Below the pieces are notes generated by a model. The model had not been told where the DNA came from, did no database searches, and saw nothing but the letters and a program-made list of their open reading frames with translations. This document shows positions 49,443-62,800 of a DNA stretch of 64,000 nucleotides, piece after piece (within the stretch, counting starts at the first letter, position 1; every line of letters begins with the position of its first letter). This stretch comes from Chaetorhynchus papuensis (taxonomy: Eukaryota > Chordata > Aves > Passeriformes > Rhipiduridae), in assembly GCA_013396525.1 (NCBI GenBank), contig VWYX01000205.1, forward strand, positions 503,501 through 567,500, given 5' to 3'. A program made the translations under genes and the position numbers.

Positions 49443-49479
49443 AATACCTGGGTAGCCAAGCACTGAGCAGAGCAGAAGT

Positions 49480-49872
49480 AGGACATTTATCATTTCAGCA
49501 ATGTAAAAAGGGAAATTGTTCACCGTCTCTCACAGCACTCGAAGCGACAGCAAATGGACTGGCAAGTGGCAGCTTCAAAGCACGCCAGAAGAGAAGCTTC
49601 ACACAGCACTTTGTTGAGCTGTGGAACTGCTTGGCACAGGAGGTTCAGGATGCCAAATACTTCCCAGGATTCAGAAAGCAGCTGGAGAAGTTCAGGGGAG
49701 AAAATTTCCATCAAGACAAAGATACTAAGTGTGGTTTAAGCAGCTGCTGATCTGCAAACTGCTGGAAACCCTTGCCCGGTTCTTCCAGCTCTCCCACAAG
49801 CATCCATTTCTGATACTGTTGGAGACCAGCATTTCATAGCTGGACCTTTTTCTGGCTCAGAACGACTTCTAT
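49480..49872 (+). mobile_element. Old CR1-like LINE fragment (sense)
   Basis: The order of worn blocks follows the older CR1-like 3' region: 'gagctgtggaactgcttggc', 'acaggaggttcaggatgcc', 'agcagctggagaagttca', then near the end 'ctgttggagacc', 'agctggacctttttctggct' (compare a usual 'gctagatggacctttggtct') and 'cttctatagg'. The changes are many, suggesting an older insertion than the copy to its left. Confidence 0.6.
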
Positions 49873-49875
49873 AGG

Positions 49876-52800
49876 ATCAGCCAAGGAACAGAAAGCACCA
49901 GAGCTCTGCAGGGGATCTCAAAACAATCTCAGATCAGCTGAGAGAGCTGGCAGAGCTTTCAAATTGCCCTGCCCATGACTGCTGTGGGACCGAGGCTGGG
50001 TGGAGACCCAAACTTGTCGGAAGTAAACTTGCATGGGGTGGTTAGAAAGCTCCACAGAAGGACAGTGTAAGTTGGGTTTGCAAGATGAAGAGTACAACTG
50101 CACACCGAGGGAGGCGTAGGGGTAGGGGAATGACACCAGATTAAGTTTTTATTACATTTGCCTTAAATACATTTTAGATATACACTGCTAAACTCAAGAC
50201 TACTTAAACTAAAATAAGATGATTATACTCTGATCAATAACTTATATTAAAAAAAAAAAATAAAATGGCCACTTTTAAAGCCAGCTGTGGATCTCCACAG
50301 AGATGCTTACACTTTTTTTGATGAAAGCATTTTGAGTTTGTGCTGTTTCCAAAGTTCAGGCCACATCCTGGCACAGGGAAGCCTCAAATCTCTCTGATGT
50401 TTCCTCTGCTCAGGGAGTTTGGAATTGCCAGCCCCTGCAAACACACACTGCTCAGCCTCGGAGCCGGCCACCTGCGGCTCGAACACACATCTCCTGCCAC
50501 TTGAAAGAAGCACACCAAAAAGCCTCTTTCAAAGAAACCCCTCAGGCTGCTGTGTTTGAAGAGGCACAGACAAAAGCTTTCACAACTAGTGCCTTCGGAG
50601 CCTCTCCTGGGCAGGTGACTAAGCGGCAGTGTTCCCTGGGGAGCCCATTTTTCCTCCCTTCTGCACCACTTCCTGCAAAGGACGACTTTGCTGGCAGCTC
50701 AGCCAGGACTGCTCAGCTCGGGCAGGTGAAGCTGGAGCTCCTGTTCCATGCTGTGGGAAGTTCTGCCCCTGCCTTTGCTGTTCCACGCCAGGGCAGTTAC
50801 TGCAGGGGGCTGAGAACTCAAATCCCTGGGCAGCCTCATGATACCCAACAGCAGCTGTGGTTTGGGATCACCTCCACACAAGGCTCTTTTTCACTGAGGA
50901 TGCCCAGCTCTGACCTCTGCCAGCCTGTGAATGGTGCCCAGAGCTGCTGGCTCCATACAATCCAAGGAAGATAAAAATGCACCTCACCACGTACAGCCTA
51001 AGTGTCAGCATACAAACGTGTCCAGGCATCCCACCTCTCACCTGGCACACCCAAATCCCTTTAAACCACCTCCCTCACGGTGTTTCTGGTCTGCAGACAG
51101 CCTGCAAGCACAGCACAGGCTCTTGAGGTGAGGGAACAGCATTGTGATCTTATTCTCTCGTTGCTGTAAATGTCACATCTCGACTTGGGTAATTACAAAT
51201 AATTGGCTTTGAACAGGCCACGTTTCCTCTCTCAGCCCCTGCTTGCACCACACTCCATCCTGTTTTGGCCCTAATTACAGACAATAATAAATCCAGCTCG
51301 ACAGTGCTTTTCTGAAGAGCAATTTGGTCTGACTTCTCCCAGCACTAATGAGTTTGTTAAAAGAGGGGTTTTCCCTCTCCCTCCCTTCCTCTAATCTCTT
51401 TCCTTAAATAGCACCACACACATTGGTAGCAATGCCCTGCCACAGCAGGTGAAGCCTCTCCCTGACCCATATTCTCCTCTCCTCCGAGGCAAAGAGAAGC
51501 AGAGTATTGCACCTCCCAGCCTTTTTCTCCGTTCAAAGGAGGTGGAAAGCAAGCATGATTAATAACTGTTTGTTAATGAGCATCAGGAGGATCACCCAGT
51601 TCACAGGCATGGCAGAAACGCTGGGCCATTCCAGCCTGCCTGGTCAGAACTAGCTCTGGGGCCTGGAAAGCAGCTGAATGCTGGAGAACCAGTTTAGCTG
51701 CTGGCCCAAATGGGAAAAAAAACCACAAAAATCTGATCAAAATGCCACTTTTTTATTTTTTTGTTCACCAAACCAAAACTTTCAAGCTTCTCATTTATCT
51801 GTCCAAATGAAATCTTTCAAGTGCCCTACAGGTAATATGTTCTACCTCAGTCTTCCCTGAGAGGAGCAAAGGACAGGAAGGGGGAGATGTTCTCAAAAGA
51901 TCATCAGCTTCTGCCTGTCCCTTGTTCAATAAAAGCCCTGCCAGGAAAAGGGAAATGGGGATTTACTTTCCCCTCTATTTGGAGAAATAAGAAATACGTC
52001 TTCACTCCTAAGCAAACTTTCCTAACAACAAGGACTTTGTCAGTGACTTTTTTGAAAAATCTCATCCCCAGTTTTTGTCCCCAGCAAACTCAATCAGCAT
52101 TTGCAGGGACAGATGTCACACTTCAGTTACTATAACCCAAACCTAAGAAGAATCCCATCTCATGGTACTGAAGGGAAATCACTACATGGGTGGCTTTGCC
52201 TACAACTGTCTCCACAAAGTGAATGCCAAACCCTGGAATTCCAAACCCCATTTTCTATTAAAAAAAAAAAAAAGAAGTAATTTGTATTTTTCATCTTACA
52301 GTTGGAAGTTGTGTCAGAAACAATTCCCTAAGTTCGACCCAAATTCATGGACAGTTCCAGGTCCCCTCAACTCAGGACATTCCTAGAATATTTTCATGCC
52401 TGTTCTGGATCTGGAGACATGTCACCAGGTCTGTAGGTATTTCCATGTTTGGATCATTTAGACTCCGAATTTAACCTGAAGCAGCAAGTCTGAGACACAG
52501 AGGGAAGGTCCTTGAGGTGATGTGTGAGGAACAGAGAGGTACCAGTGATTCTGAGGATTCCATTTCTAACTTCATGCTCTGCATTTTTTCCCCCTAAGTC
52601 CCTTATTTGACAAAACTATTTTCCCTCATCTCTCTGCAGCCCATTTATTATCCTCTCTATTAATAAACCCTCCTTCCCTGATGAATCACTGCAATTTATC
52701 ATTAAATTAGAAGATGAAACGGATCTTTTTTCTTTAAACAAGGAAATTAACTACTATCAACAGGCTATTTCTCCATTATAAAATTCCATCTTCCTCACCA

Positions 52801-55800
52801 AATGCAGGAGTGTCTTTGTTTGAAGCAACCTAAAGGTGATGCAAGGGAGGAGGAACAATCAGAGAGGTGACATCCTGTATGGATCAACCTGAAAATGACT
52901 GTGGAAGACAATACAGGACATTATGACCATGATTCACTCTGGAGTTTTCTAACAGTACAACTATGAAAAAAAAATGTTTAACTTGTACATAAATGAGACT
53001 GCCAGGAACTGATACGACAAAGCACAGCCTAGACAACAAAACTCATCTCTGCATGCATAGCCCAGAGATTAATCACACCCCAAAAGGTCATCCAGAAGAA
53101 GAATTCAGCTAAATATGAAGCAACCTTTTGCTGGAAACTCAGGCCTGCCTCTCACGTCCTTTTTTGTGTCACACAGGCCCTGGGAGCTCTCCCTTACCAA
53201 ACTGCTTAAGTTTAGCACCACCACGAGCACAGAACGTACCCCCAGCCCCTCTGTGGCCAGAAAAGCAGGCTTGAGCTTTGTCAGCTTCTCTGCATCATTT
53301 CACCCTCTGGACACTATCTGTCGGTGAAATTAAAACTGCATTTACCATGATGGCTTGGATATGAGCAGCTGTATGAGGGGAATGGGAAATCCTTGGTGTT
53401 TCCTGAGGTCTGTTTCTGTCCCATAAATGCTGCCAGCAAGAGGCAGATCAAGATGTGAGAGGGGTGGAGGCCCAGCATACCCCGTGCTCCTCTCCAGGAA
53501 ATGACTTCACTGCAAGAAGTGCCCTTGGCTGGTGGCCTTTGCTGTGAAAGTCAGCCTTGGGAAGGTGTAGCAGAAATCAGTCAGCACTAGGCATGACAGA
53601 AACCAAAAAAACCTCCAGTGTCATCCCCTAACAATCCCGAGACCCAGCCCCTTCGCACACCCAGTAATTTGATTTCTGTCTCCAGAATTACAGAAGTTAT
53701 TTTCTCTGATTCTTGGATGTTAAGGAGATAATCTGTCTTCTGCCCCCACAGGTCTGGCAGAACAAAGAGAAAATGGAATTAGGATTTTATGCCACTGTCA
53801 CCGTTTGCCTGTGATGAACTTTCTCCTATAAGGAACAGGAGCTTATCAAGGCAAAGACAACCCTACCAAGCACGCTTGCCATGTGTCAGTGTGCTCCTCT
53901 CTCCAGATGTGATCTCTTTTGGAACAGCACACTCTGGCTGGGCTATTCACAGGCCCATGTCAGCTTTCTGCAAAGGAGGAACCTATTAATTCCAAGTAGG
54001 GGCTCATTCTCTAAAGAGCTGCTGATGAAATGGAACTGATAAAATGGAGGTAATTTAAAGGTCAGATGAAATCCAGCTCATGCTCATCCTGCTTGTAATG
54101 GAACATCACAAGGTGCTTCATCTGCAAAGGAGCATTTATATGTATTTTTATTTTTTAAGAGACACTGCTTATCTGTAACAGAGACTCTAAATATCTGATA
54201 AGAAAACTTCCCACATTAATCTACCCAACAGCTGGCATCCTGCTGCCTGTCTGGGTGTCCCTTTCTGGAAATTAAATCTCCTATCATCTTTTTATCACAC
54301 TTTGGAGGGAAGAAATGGGAGCCCAATGCAGTGCTCCGATGAGCAGCAGAAGCAGGAGCTGAAACTGGTCGGGCTGCATTAATTCAGGCATGCAAGACAA
54401 GTCACTGCTGCCCTCAGAATGTCCCTCCCCCTTTGCTCTCTGCCCATAATGCCCAGTTGCAAATTTTGGAGGTGGACTCCTCAGAGAGGGGCAAGGTCGC
54501 TATCCTTGGCAAAGCTGTAGGTGTTGAGGTACTCTAGAGCCCAAGTGAATGGGGATTTCTGTGCCATGAAATCCAACCCACACACTTTTCCTCATCTTTT
54601 ACATGCCCTGCCTGAACTCAGCAATGTCCAACGAGTGCATCTGGGACAGACACAGGACCTGCAATACGTGAGGCTTCTTTGCTGGTAGCAGAATTCACCT
54701 GGTAGTTGGTACAGATAAACCTTCCCTCACTGATGGAAAAAACAGAGCTCATCTGGCTGCTCTGCCTCCTACTGCAGCAAAAAGCTGTTGCAGTGGGATC
54801 TCTCCTTCCCTCCAGTCTGTTCTCTGCCTCCATCCTTCACATGCTCCTCCCCCAATCCCTATAATTAATATTAAACGTTACAGTTTTGTCCTATTAACAC
54901 AAATTGGCCTTTCCAGAGGCAGATTAAAGAGTTTCCACTGGGGATTTCTTCTCTCCTTTACAATTTTCCTTCTGTGATCAGTGCTGTCTATGTCTCTCGC
55001 TAGCTCCTAAGGGGAAAGGAGTGGGAGGGAAAGAGAAGACAAACACTTATTAGCAACTCCTTTGAAGAGCTGGAGGTTGTGAATTAAACTGATTATTAAC
55101 TCCCATCATACCACCGAGGCAAGTTCCCCTTTTCTCCCTCCTTCTGCTCCTCCTCTGGGAATGGTAATTGGTAACCACACGAGTTGTGTGCATAAAGTTT
55201 CACCTAAACCATTTACAGGGCAGCCTAAACCAACAGACTCTCTCTTCATTTCTTTGGGGAAGGGGGTTGTTGGTGCTCAGTGAGAAACATAGGCACATTA
55301 AATATACACAGACATGTAGACTTACACAGACATGTAAGTGAGGTGCTGGCACATTCCCAATTGCATGACCCTTCCAGTTTGCTTCTTGGGACAGGAGAGA
55401 AACACACATGTCAGCCCTGAGGCAGCTCTAGTTCCCTTCCCAAATGGGTCCTCGGTGATATTTTAGTCCAAAATCCTTAAGGGGCACGTAGGGACAGACC
55501 TGACTCATCAGACATGTGTCACTTGCACTCACCATCACCAGGGCTGGCAGAAGCACCACGGTCACAGCACCACACACAAACCCAGCCACCACCGCAGCCA
55601 AACTTCTCCAAGCTCTCGCTCTGACTCCTCATTAACACAAGTCCAAAAGAGCAAGAGGTGCTCAGAGTCCCTGGGCACCTACAAATTTGGCACTCTGTCG
55701 AACACTCTCCACACGCACGTCACTCGTGCCTTTCCCAGAGACAGCTGAGATTCTCCTTCCTCAGAGCACCAGCCCCACGGGACAGGCTGGCCAGCTGATG

Positions 55801-56754
55801 CTACTGAGGGCCTTGGGCACAAAGTAAAACATCTTGGAGCCTGTCAAGCCAAGTGAAAGGGAGCAAGAATGCTATCTGGCTTACTAAAACATTTCATAAG
55901 TCAATGACTGTTTCTGGGGCTGTGATGGTAAATAGGTAACTGAATTTAGTCACAACAGCACCACAAAAACCTGGCCAGTGACAATTCACTATGACAGCTC
56001 ACCGTACTCATTAAGAAACAGCAGCACAATGAGATGTACAATCTATTAAATAAGATGCGTGTTCACAGTGAACAAGCTATTTAAAATCAAGTTGCTTTTA
56101 TTTAGTGCACAACAAGCCTCTTGTAAAATCTGAATTAAATGCAGAACTACCTGCAGACGCACGGCATTTATTTTAAAATGTTTCAGGACGCAGCAGCTTT
56201 TTCAGCAAAGAGAACTTAATCAGTCCCTGGAGCTTTCCCTTCCCGTGCTAGGACAAGGCAAGAGCAGCTGTATTGATTTCTCACCTCCAGCACTGCCACG
56301 TGAGCCAGTTTACTGGGCCAACAAACTGTTTAACAGACAAGGTCCCAGAGGTCCCAGGTTTCATCCAGGAGTGTAGGCACACCCCCTATGGACAGCTGGT
56401 GTAATGTTAACTGGAATTCATTAGGCAATAAATACATCACACCACCCAGTGCCAGGAGCAGAGCCTACAGGTCAGACTGCCCAAAGCCCACTGTAACATC
56501 CTGCTTCATTTAGTACTCTGTGCACCTTCTGTTATGGCAACTTCATACTGGATTCCTCCTCAGCCTTCCACCAAAACAGTGCAGACTTTTTGAGGAAAAG
56601 ATGGTATTTTGCTAATGCCGAAAAAAAGCATCTTCTCTATAATTTATAGAGGCACTAACCTGTTCCCAGCAATTCTGAGTGAAGAGTTAGATCCAGAAGG
56701 CTGGGAGATGTCTCTCTTACACTTCCCAGTGAGACCTGTCCAACCTCAGCCAAG
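49876..56754. other. Unique non-coding sequence
   Basis: About 6.9 kb with no gene recognised. Short A runs occur near 50248 and 52260. AT-rich stretches with TTAATGA/ATTAAT words occur near 51557-51590, 54880-54910 and 55080-55110. A perfect 15-bp palindrome TGTTCACAGTGAACA lies at 56060-56074. The 157-codon frame at 50501-50974 has no recognisable domain. Confidence 0.5.
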
Positions 56755-56760
56755 CTGTAG

Positions 56761-57347
56761 TATCGCAGTCTCTGGTTTGTTTCTTTTACTTTTTCAAGTC
56801 TGTTTTACTCAGAGTTTGAATCAGGTGCAGGAAACAGGGAGGTTTTCCTTCGGTCTTTGATGTTTATTATACCTTATCTATAACATAGCTACACAGAGAC
56901 TGCTTTCTAAGTTAACAAGGCGAAAATGGCACAGGATGTCTGCTTCCAAGGTCACTTATACCCCAAATTGTCCAATTATTAAATGCCACTAAATTTATTT
57001 TCACTTACAAACCAGTGATTATTAATTTCTGACCCACATTGAGGGATTTTTGACCCAATGGCAAAACACTCGGAATTGTGAAGAAGAAAGAGGAAAGAAG
57101 AACAAACCCATGCCCAGAAACCACCATCTTGTAACCTACATATTACTAATATACTACAAACCTAATTTTTCTACATATTCCACAGAGTGATAGAACTTTT
57201 CTGTTTAACCACACAGCAACACCCTCTGTATTATCCCACAATCTTGGGAGCCTTTCCCAGGGCCTCAGGTCAAATGGAATGTGCTTTTGAGGATCATTGC
57301 TTGTCAGAACTGAAAGACTGAAATTCTCAGGATTCAGGGTTCCAACA
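56761..57347 (-). mobile_element. Solo LTR, family A, copy 2
   Basis: A 587-bp solo LTR on the minus strand with a perfect 6-bp duplication, CTGTAG, at 56755-56760 and 57348-57353. It shares both termini (minus strand TGTTGGAACC..CTGCGATA), the TATA-like word and the AATAAA signal with copy 1 at 1001-1584. About 38 differences by eye in about 587 positions put the pair at roughly 93-94% identity, and the different flanking duplications prove two separate insertions. No internal retroviral sequence is present. Confidence 0.92.
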
Positions 57348-57353
57348 CTGTAG

Positions 57354-59276
57354 ATCCTTGGAAAACCTAATTTCCCATAAACTCATAGAAGTTCTCAGAA
57401 CTTTCTGCTCCCCTGCAATTGGACAACTTCTTGAGCACATCCTTGGGAGAGCAAAGACTAACCCAGACGTAATCTACACTGTCTTCAAGTTCCCACATCC
57501 AAGATTTTGGAGCTTTCTTGAATGCTGTGGCTTGCAAGAGACTTTTCCAGGCTTCCCTGGATTTTTGAGGAACATCAAAAATCCTAAATGAGAAGCAGCC
57601 CAGCTCCAGGATCTGGAGACTATTTGAATGTGGGATAAAGATAAAGTTATTACCCTGGCAGCTCAACTCTGGAAGCCCTGAAGTGGTTCAAATCTCAAGG
57701 TCAGTTCTTCATCCAAAGAGCTGCCCAGAGAAATTGAACAAGCTGGTCACAGCTTTAATTCACAGACTTTAGAACAGGATTATTTTTCTGTTTAAAAGTC
57801 CAGGAACCATGAAGTTTTTCTAAAGAGATGGTTGTCACTTTCATGTGGGAGAAAGAGAGTTTGGAAGCTCTCTGATATTTCTGGGAATGAGTATGAATAT
57901 CCTTGAGGCAGAACATGTGGCACGGCTCAGATTTGAAGGTAGTTTCCCTGTGAGTCTCCAGAGAATAGCTTGGAGGTACAAAAAAACATGGGTGTACATA
58001 TATATATATATATGTATGTTATAATATTTTGGGGATTCCTTCACAGACAATTCAGCCATCTCTCAAATACCAAGAGAAGTACACCAGAATAGCTCATGCC
58101 CATGCAATAAAGCTCTCCAAAATTTATTTCAGTAACCAAGCTCTGGCTCCTTGACAGAGTTTTTCCACTTAAAATACTATGAGTACAAAGAGTGCAATAC
58201 CAGAAATATCTCCAGTGCTTTTGTCCACACAGGAGTCGGGTGATTGTCTCCAAAGTTCTGTTTCTCCCTAATATTGAATTAAACTGCTTCAAAGCAAGGC
58301 CACTTGCTCCTTTACTCTCCCCATCACAAAGTCAAAATAAAATTCTCTACCAGATGAAGGGACTGCTTTTCCCATGGATAAGTCATCTGAGACGAGAAGG
58401 GAAGATTTATTTCCATGAGGAGAAGTCTCTCTAGACCATGACGACATGACATGAAGAGTTAAAAAGCTGAGTTATATTTGCACTTCCACGTGCGAGCAGA
58501 AATGTGCAGGGACAGGTTGTGGTGTCTGCCACATTCAGACAGTGAGCCAAAGGAGAACACGGCATCACAGGCTCCTGCAGCCCCCTTTGAAAGCTGCCCA
58601 CTGATTTGATTTACTGCTTTTTGTTTCCAGACGGCAGCTTCATAGACTCGGTAATCAGGCAGCAAATGCAAAGTGAGGCCACGTCTGGTCATAGGCATGG
58701 AGATTTAATGAGAGGATTGTGATTCCCATGTCTCAGCCAAGCTGTTTCTCACCCCCAGTGTTTCCATGTCTTCCCTGAAACCTAACAAAGCCTTTTCTCT
58801 TTGCACAGACTACATAAATCACTTCTGTTCAGTTCAATTGCCTCGGTAGAGAACTATTTTCATGGGGAGGGAAAGCTATAGAGGACAAAAATGCCAGTGT
58901 GGTGCAGCATGATGAACAGGCTGGAGATTCTTTTCTTTGATTTGTCCAAAGGAAAAATGCATGATAACCCTCCGGCTTTTTACTATAAAGAATCGTACTG
59001 ATGCTTGGGGGGAAAAAACAGTCTGAGACAGTGTATTTTTACAAAAAAAAAAATCCATTCTGTTTACACCCTGAGTTTTTTGCTTCCATTCCTTTCAATA
59101 AATACAGGCCACTGATGCTTGCAGGGATTTGCAAAGGCTTTGCAACTTTGGGCTTTGCCAGCACACAGCCCATAGAGGCAGCAACAGAGCAATGCTGCAA
59201 AACTTGCAAGCAGTAGCACTTGGGTTTTGTGTCAGCTGAACTGTAGACACGGAAGCTGTGTGCCAGGAGAGCCATT
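57354..59276. other. Unique non-coding sequence
   Basis: No gene is recognised. A short (TA)n run occurs at 57998-58012. A stretch at about 57690-57750 has CR1-like words ('agctgcccagagaaattg'), but the match is too short to call. Frames are under 100 codons. Confidence 0.45.
57998..58012 (+). repeat. (AT)n dinucleotide repeat
   Basis: Seven to eight AT units in a row. Confidence 0.9.
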
Positions 59277-59348
59277 AGAACCTACCACAATTTAAATATT
59301 AGAACCTGTCACGATTTAAATATCAGAACCTATCACAATTTAAGTATT
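59277..59348 (+). repeat. 24-bp tandem triplication
   Basis: Three units starting AGAACCT at 59277, 59301 and 59325 (24 bp apart), each ending in ATTTAAATAT-like sequence. They differ at a few positions. Confidence 0.92.
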
Positions 59349-59446
59349 TTGAAGAGGGAAGAGAATTTTGATTCCAGCAGAAAAAGCAATCTTGCAGTTA
59401 GAGTAGAAAGAATTGTGATCTAAGATTCTCCAACATACACCTGTAG

Positions 59447-59888
59447 TGATGCCTTAAGAGGCCACCTAGAAAACAGAGATAAGACAGGAGTAAAGGGAAT
59501 AAAGGTGGGGATTTATTGGAAAGGCCTTCAAAGGTACCCCTGGGGAGCCAGAGGCTGCTGCCAGGATGGACCCCGAGATGGACGAGAGGGCATGAATTCT
59601 TCACACATTTATAGGTTTGGTTCATTTGCATACCAGGGTTAATTCTCCAATTAAAGCTTCAGTTTAATGATGGAATTCCCCTCAGCTTGCCCCCCTTTCA
59701 GAGGCTCTTTGGTTTACACTTTTTGGGCCTAGGACAGTCTGGGTGTCCTTGGAGAGCAGGCCCAGAGAGGCTTTGTTGTGTCTGCCCAGCAGGAGAGAGC
59801 AGAAATGAACAGGCTCCAGGAAACTTCAGAGTTACACACTGAGCAGTGCAGGATTTGAAAAATATAAAAGTTAAAACCTAAGGCATCA
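59447..59888 (-). mobile_element. Solo LTR, family B, copy 3
   Basis: A 442-bp minus-strand solo LTR with a perfect 4-bp duplication, GTAG (59443-59446 and 59889-59892), and inverted termini TGATGCCTTA..TAAGGCATCA. AATAAA on the minus strand is at 59512-59517 and a TATA-like word is at about 59607-59613. It is complete, and it serves as the reference for the truncated copy at 6799-7225 and the inverted copy at 38309-38741. The 4-bp duplication fits class I (gamma-like) retroviruses; the family name is not known to me. Confidence 0.93.
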
Positions 59889-59892
59889 GTAG

Positions 59893-62800
59893 GAATTCTC
59901 ATTGTGCAAGAGGAAGGACGTTAATCATTAACATCTTAGGAAAACCAAGGAATTCCAGTCATTAATGGTGGCAGTCATTTAGAGGAGGAGCTTTATCAAG
60001 TGCTCTGATCAAGCAGAGCTTGTGAAGGCCTCACAGAGGAGCATTCCCTCCATTCACATTTGGCAGAGGATAAGTCAGCGCTGAGAGCTGCCAAATTCCC
60101 TCTGCTGAACCCAACGAGTGGCCCAGGAGAATCCCCTTCTCCAGCTGGTGAATCAGCTGTGTCAGAAAAAATGTTGGAATCAGAGCTCACTGGACAAACT
60201 TTGCAGCCCCCCGGGGGTGGCAGGGGGGGAATTTTGTCCAAGCCCTGGGCGAACACTGAGCAGAGGGAGGGCATGAAAGAGGCCCCGTACCTGTCACAAG
60301 GTTTGGCTCAGAGAGCTGCAAAGAAATACAGAGCCCAAGGCAACAAAAAGCAATTTAGCAGATGTGTTAAATTCTCTGTTCTCTTTCACCTGAGGCATGA
60401 GACACCGCCCCTGAGGCAAGGATTTCAGGTGAGGTCAGCATCTCAACTCACACAGCCCAGCTGAGATTTTCAACTGGCACCTTTCACCTCCCTCGAGGAC
60501 GTTCAGAAACAGTTATGGGTAAACCTAACGCAGAGGTGTCCTTAGTAACCCAGCCCTACATCAGCTCTCTCTGCCTGAAATACAGGAGCAAAAGCAAGAT
60601 GTTTTTAAGACCAAGCAAGTAACTCAACTGAGTGATGTTCAGGGAAATTTCTGCAAGTCCACAGGGCCACAGTTTCAAACAATAAAATAAAATACAGCTG
60701 GGTAATAAATCCTTTGCCTAATGACCTCTCAAAATTCCTGCTTACCCCACTAGGGATGGCAGGATTGCTTTGGATGGCAATGAAGCAGCCAGAGCTGCCA
60801 CTCCACATGAGTAAAATAACTGACTTGGACAAATCAAGAGAACTGTGATACTGAAGGAAGAAACACATTCTGCCAGAGGGAAGTGCCTGCTGATACATGA
60901 CACCTCAGGAGTGCTATCAAGCCTGCAGGCACCTCAGATGGGTGAAAAGCCCTTTCTTTTGCTAATGCAATGTGAAACCCACCTTCTCATCTGAGATCCT
61001 TAACAAGAGTGGTCCCATACCTCTCCCTCAAAGCCAAAAGGTTTCATTAAAATGGATGGAGGATCAAACCCTTCAAAATGATTAGAAGAGGAGGGATCCT
61101 ACAAGGCTTTTTTAAATCTTTTAGATGTCTCACATGCAAATATTTATATTGCCAAAAGCTTAAAAAATACTACCAATAATAATCAAAAATATGCAGACTG
61201 TTTCTTTCACTCCAGAAGATAAATTTTGCTGCTTGGTCCTGTGAGTGAATTGGGGCATGTAAGAGGATGCTCCAGTATCTAAGCACTTGGATACTGCGGG
61301 GCCTCGTCAGCATCACTGGCTGCTGTCTCTCAATTTCCTTTCCAAGTCTGTCCTTTGCAGTAAAATTTTTCCTCCAAAGGGTTCCACTTCTTGGCGTTTC
61401 CCACATTCACTCTACTGAATTCACGAGTCAAGTGAAGCAATGAAAGTATTCAATGTATTTGTTTCTATGTATTTCCCCTCTTCCTATGTCTTTTTGGTTT
61501 GGTTTTGGGTTGGTTTTTGGTTTGGTTTTTTTTTTTGAGAGGTGTGGGGTTTTTTTTAATTGAGCGATTGTTATTTTACTTGGTTTTATTCCAAGGCAAC
61601 AGGAATGAAGAGGGGAACGTGAATAGCTCTAGGTATGCCCTGTATCCTTCTATATCTCTGCAAAACCTGGTGCCTGCTCACATCAAAATAAACAGAAGAT
61701 TTCTTTCATTTAAAAGCAAGATAAAGGGTAGAAAAGTTCAAATTCCCACAGCATTTGAGGGCAGCTAAGGCAGGAGCAATGGACTCCACAACACTAAAAG
61801 CCAAGAGAGTATTTCCAACAACTGCAGGATACTCAACACCCAACAGGTTCTGGCAAGACTGGCTGTAAAAGTAACTTTGGCTTCTTTTTCATTCACACAG
61901 CAATGCAACCAAAAAAGTTTTATTGGTCAAGATCATTGAAAGAAATAGTGCTTCTGGATTTTCTGGAATTGCCTGGTAATTGTTCTGTGCAGGTCAGAAA
62001 CAATTAACCCAAGACCTTCAAATCAAGCTTCTAGTGTTAGTGTAATTTTATTTTAGGATTGCACAGTGATTCTAGCAGTGTGATTTTTGTGGGGCTATGA
62101 GGCCCATGCTGCTTTCTTACTACCAGACACTACATAAATTGTAACCTTGACAAGCCCGTGATGCTCAGCAAGACTACTCACAACTCAAGTGTCATCTTGT
62201 GACATAGGAGACATGGAAATTTATTAAAAACTCAGCACTCCTTGGCAGAAACAACCATCCATTCTTCTTTATTTCCTCTTCCTCAGGGATTACTGCCTTC
62301 ACCTGGACACAGGAGGGCAAACACACGTTTGGATCATGTTGCACTCAGCAAGATCTTCACTTGGCCTCCTGCAAACTTTTATAGTGTGTCATGAAGTCAT
62401 CCTAGCCCAGGGCTCCACTCCCCTTCCAAAGAGTCTGTGATCACAGGTTGGATATCACCGGGCTCATGGGGACCGTGTTTCCGGTGATGAGAAATCAGTT
62501 CCTGCTCTCTGTGTCTAGAAATGAACTGCCCAGGAGTGGGAAGGCCAAGGACAATCCATGGAACTGCTCTGTCTGCAGAGGAAGTTGTAGGGCCAAACCT
62601 CAAACACAGTTAGACCTGTAATTTTTAAAACATGTGGCGTAATAGACCATCAACAGTGATATTTGTTCTGAATTTCAGTCAAAAATATCAATCACCTACT
62701 CCACAAATCCTTCACCTCCATCACTCAAAGCCTTCCAACCTTAGGCTGCAAGTTCTGCTGAATTTTATATGCAAGACACTCCAGGGGTTGCTTTCCAAAG

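Noticed and set aside
57690..57750. CR1-like words 'agctgcccagagaaattg'
   Set aside because: Too short and without flanking CR1 blocks in order.
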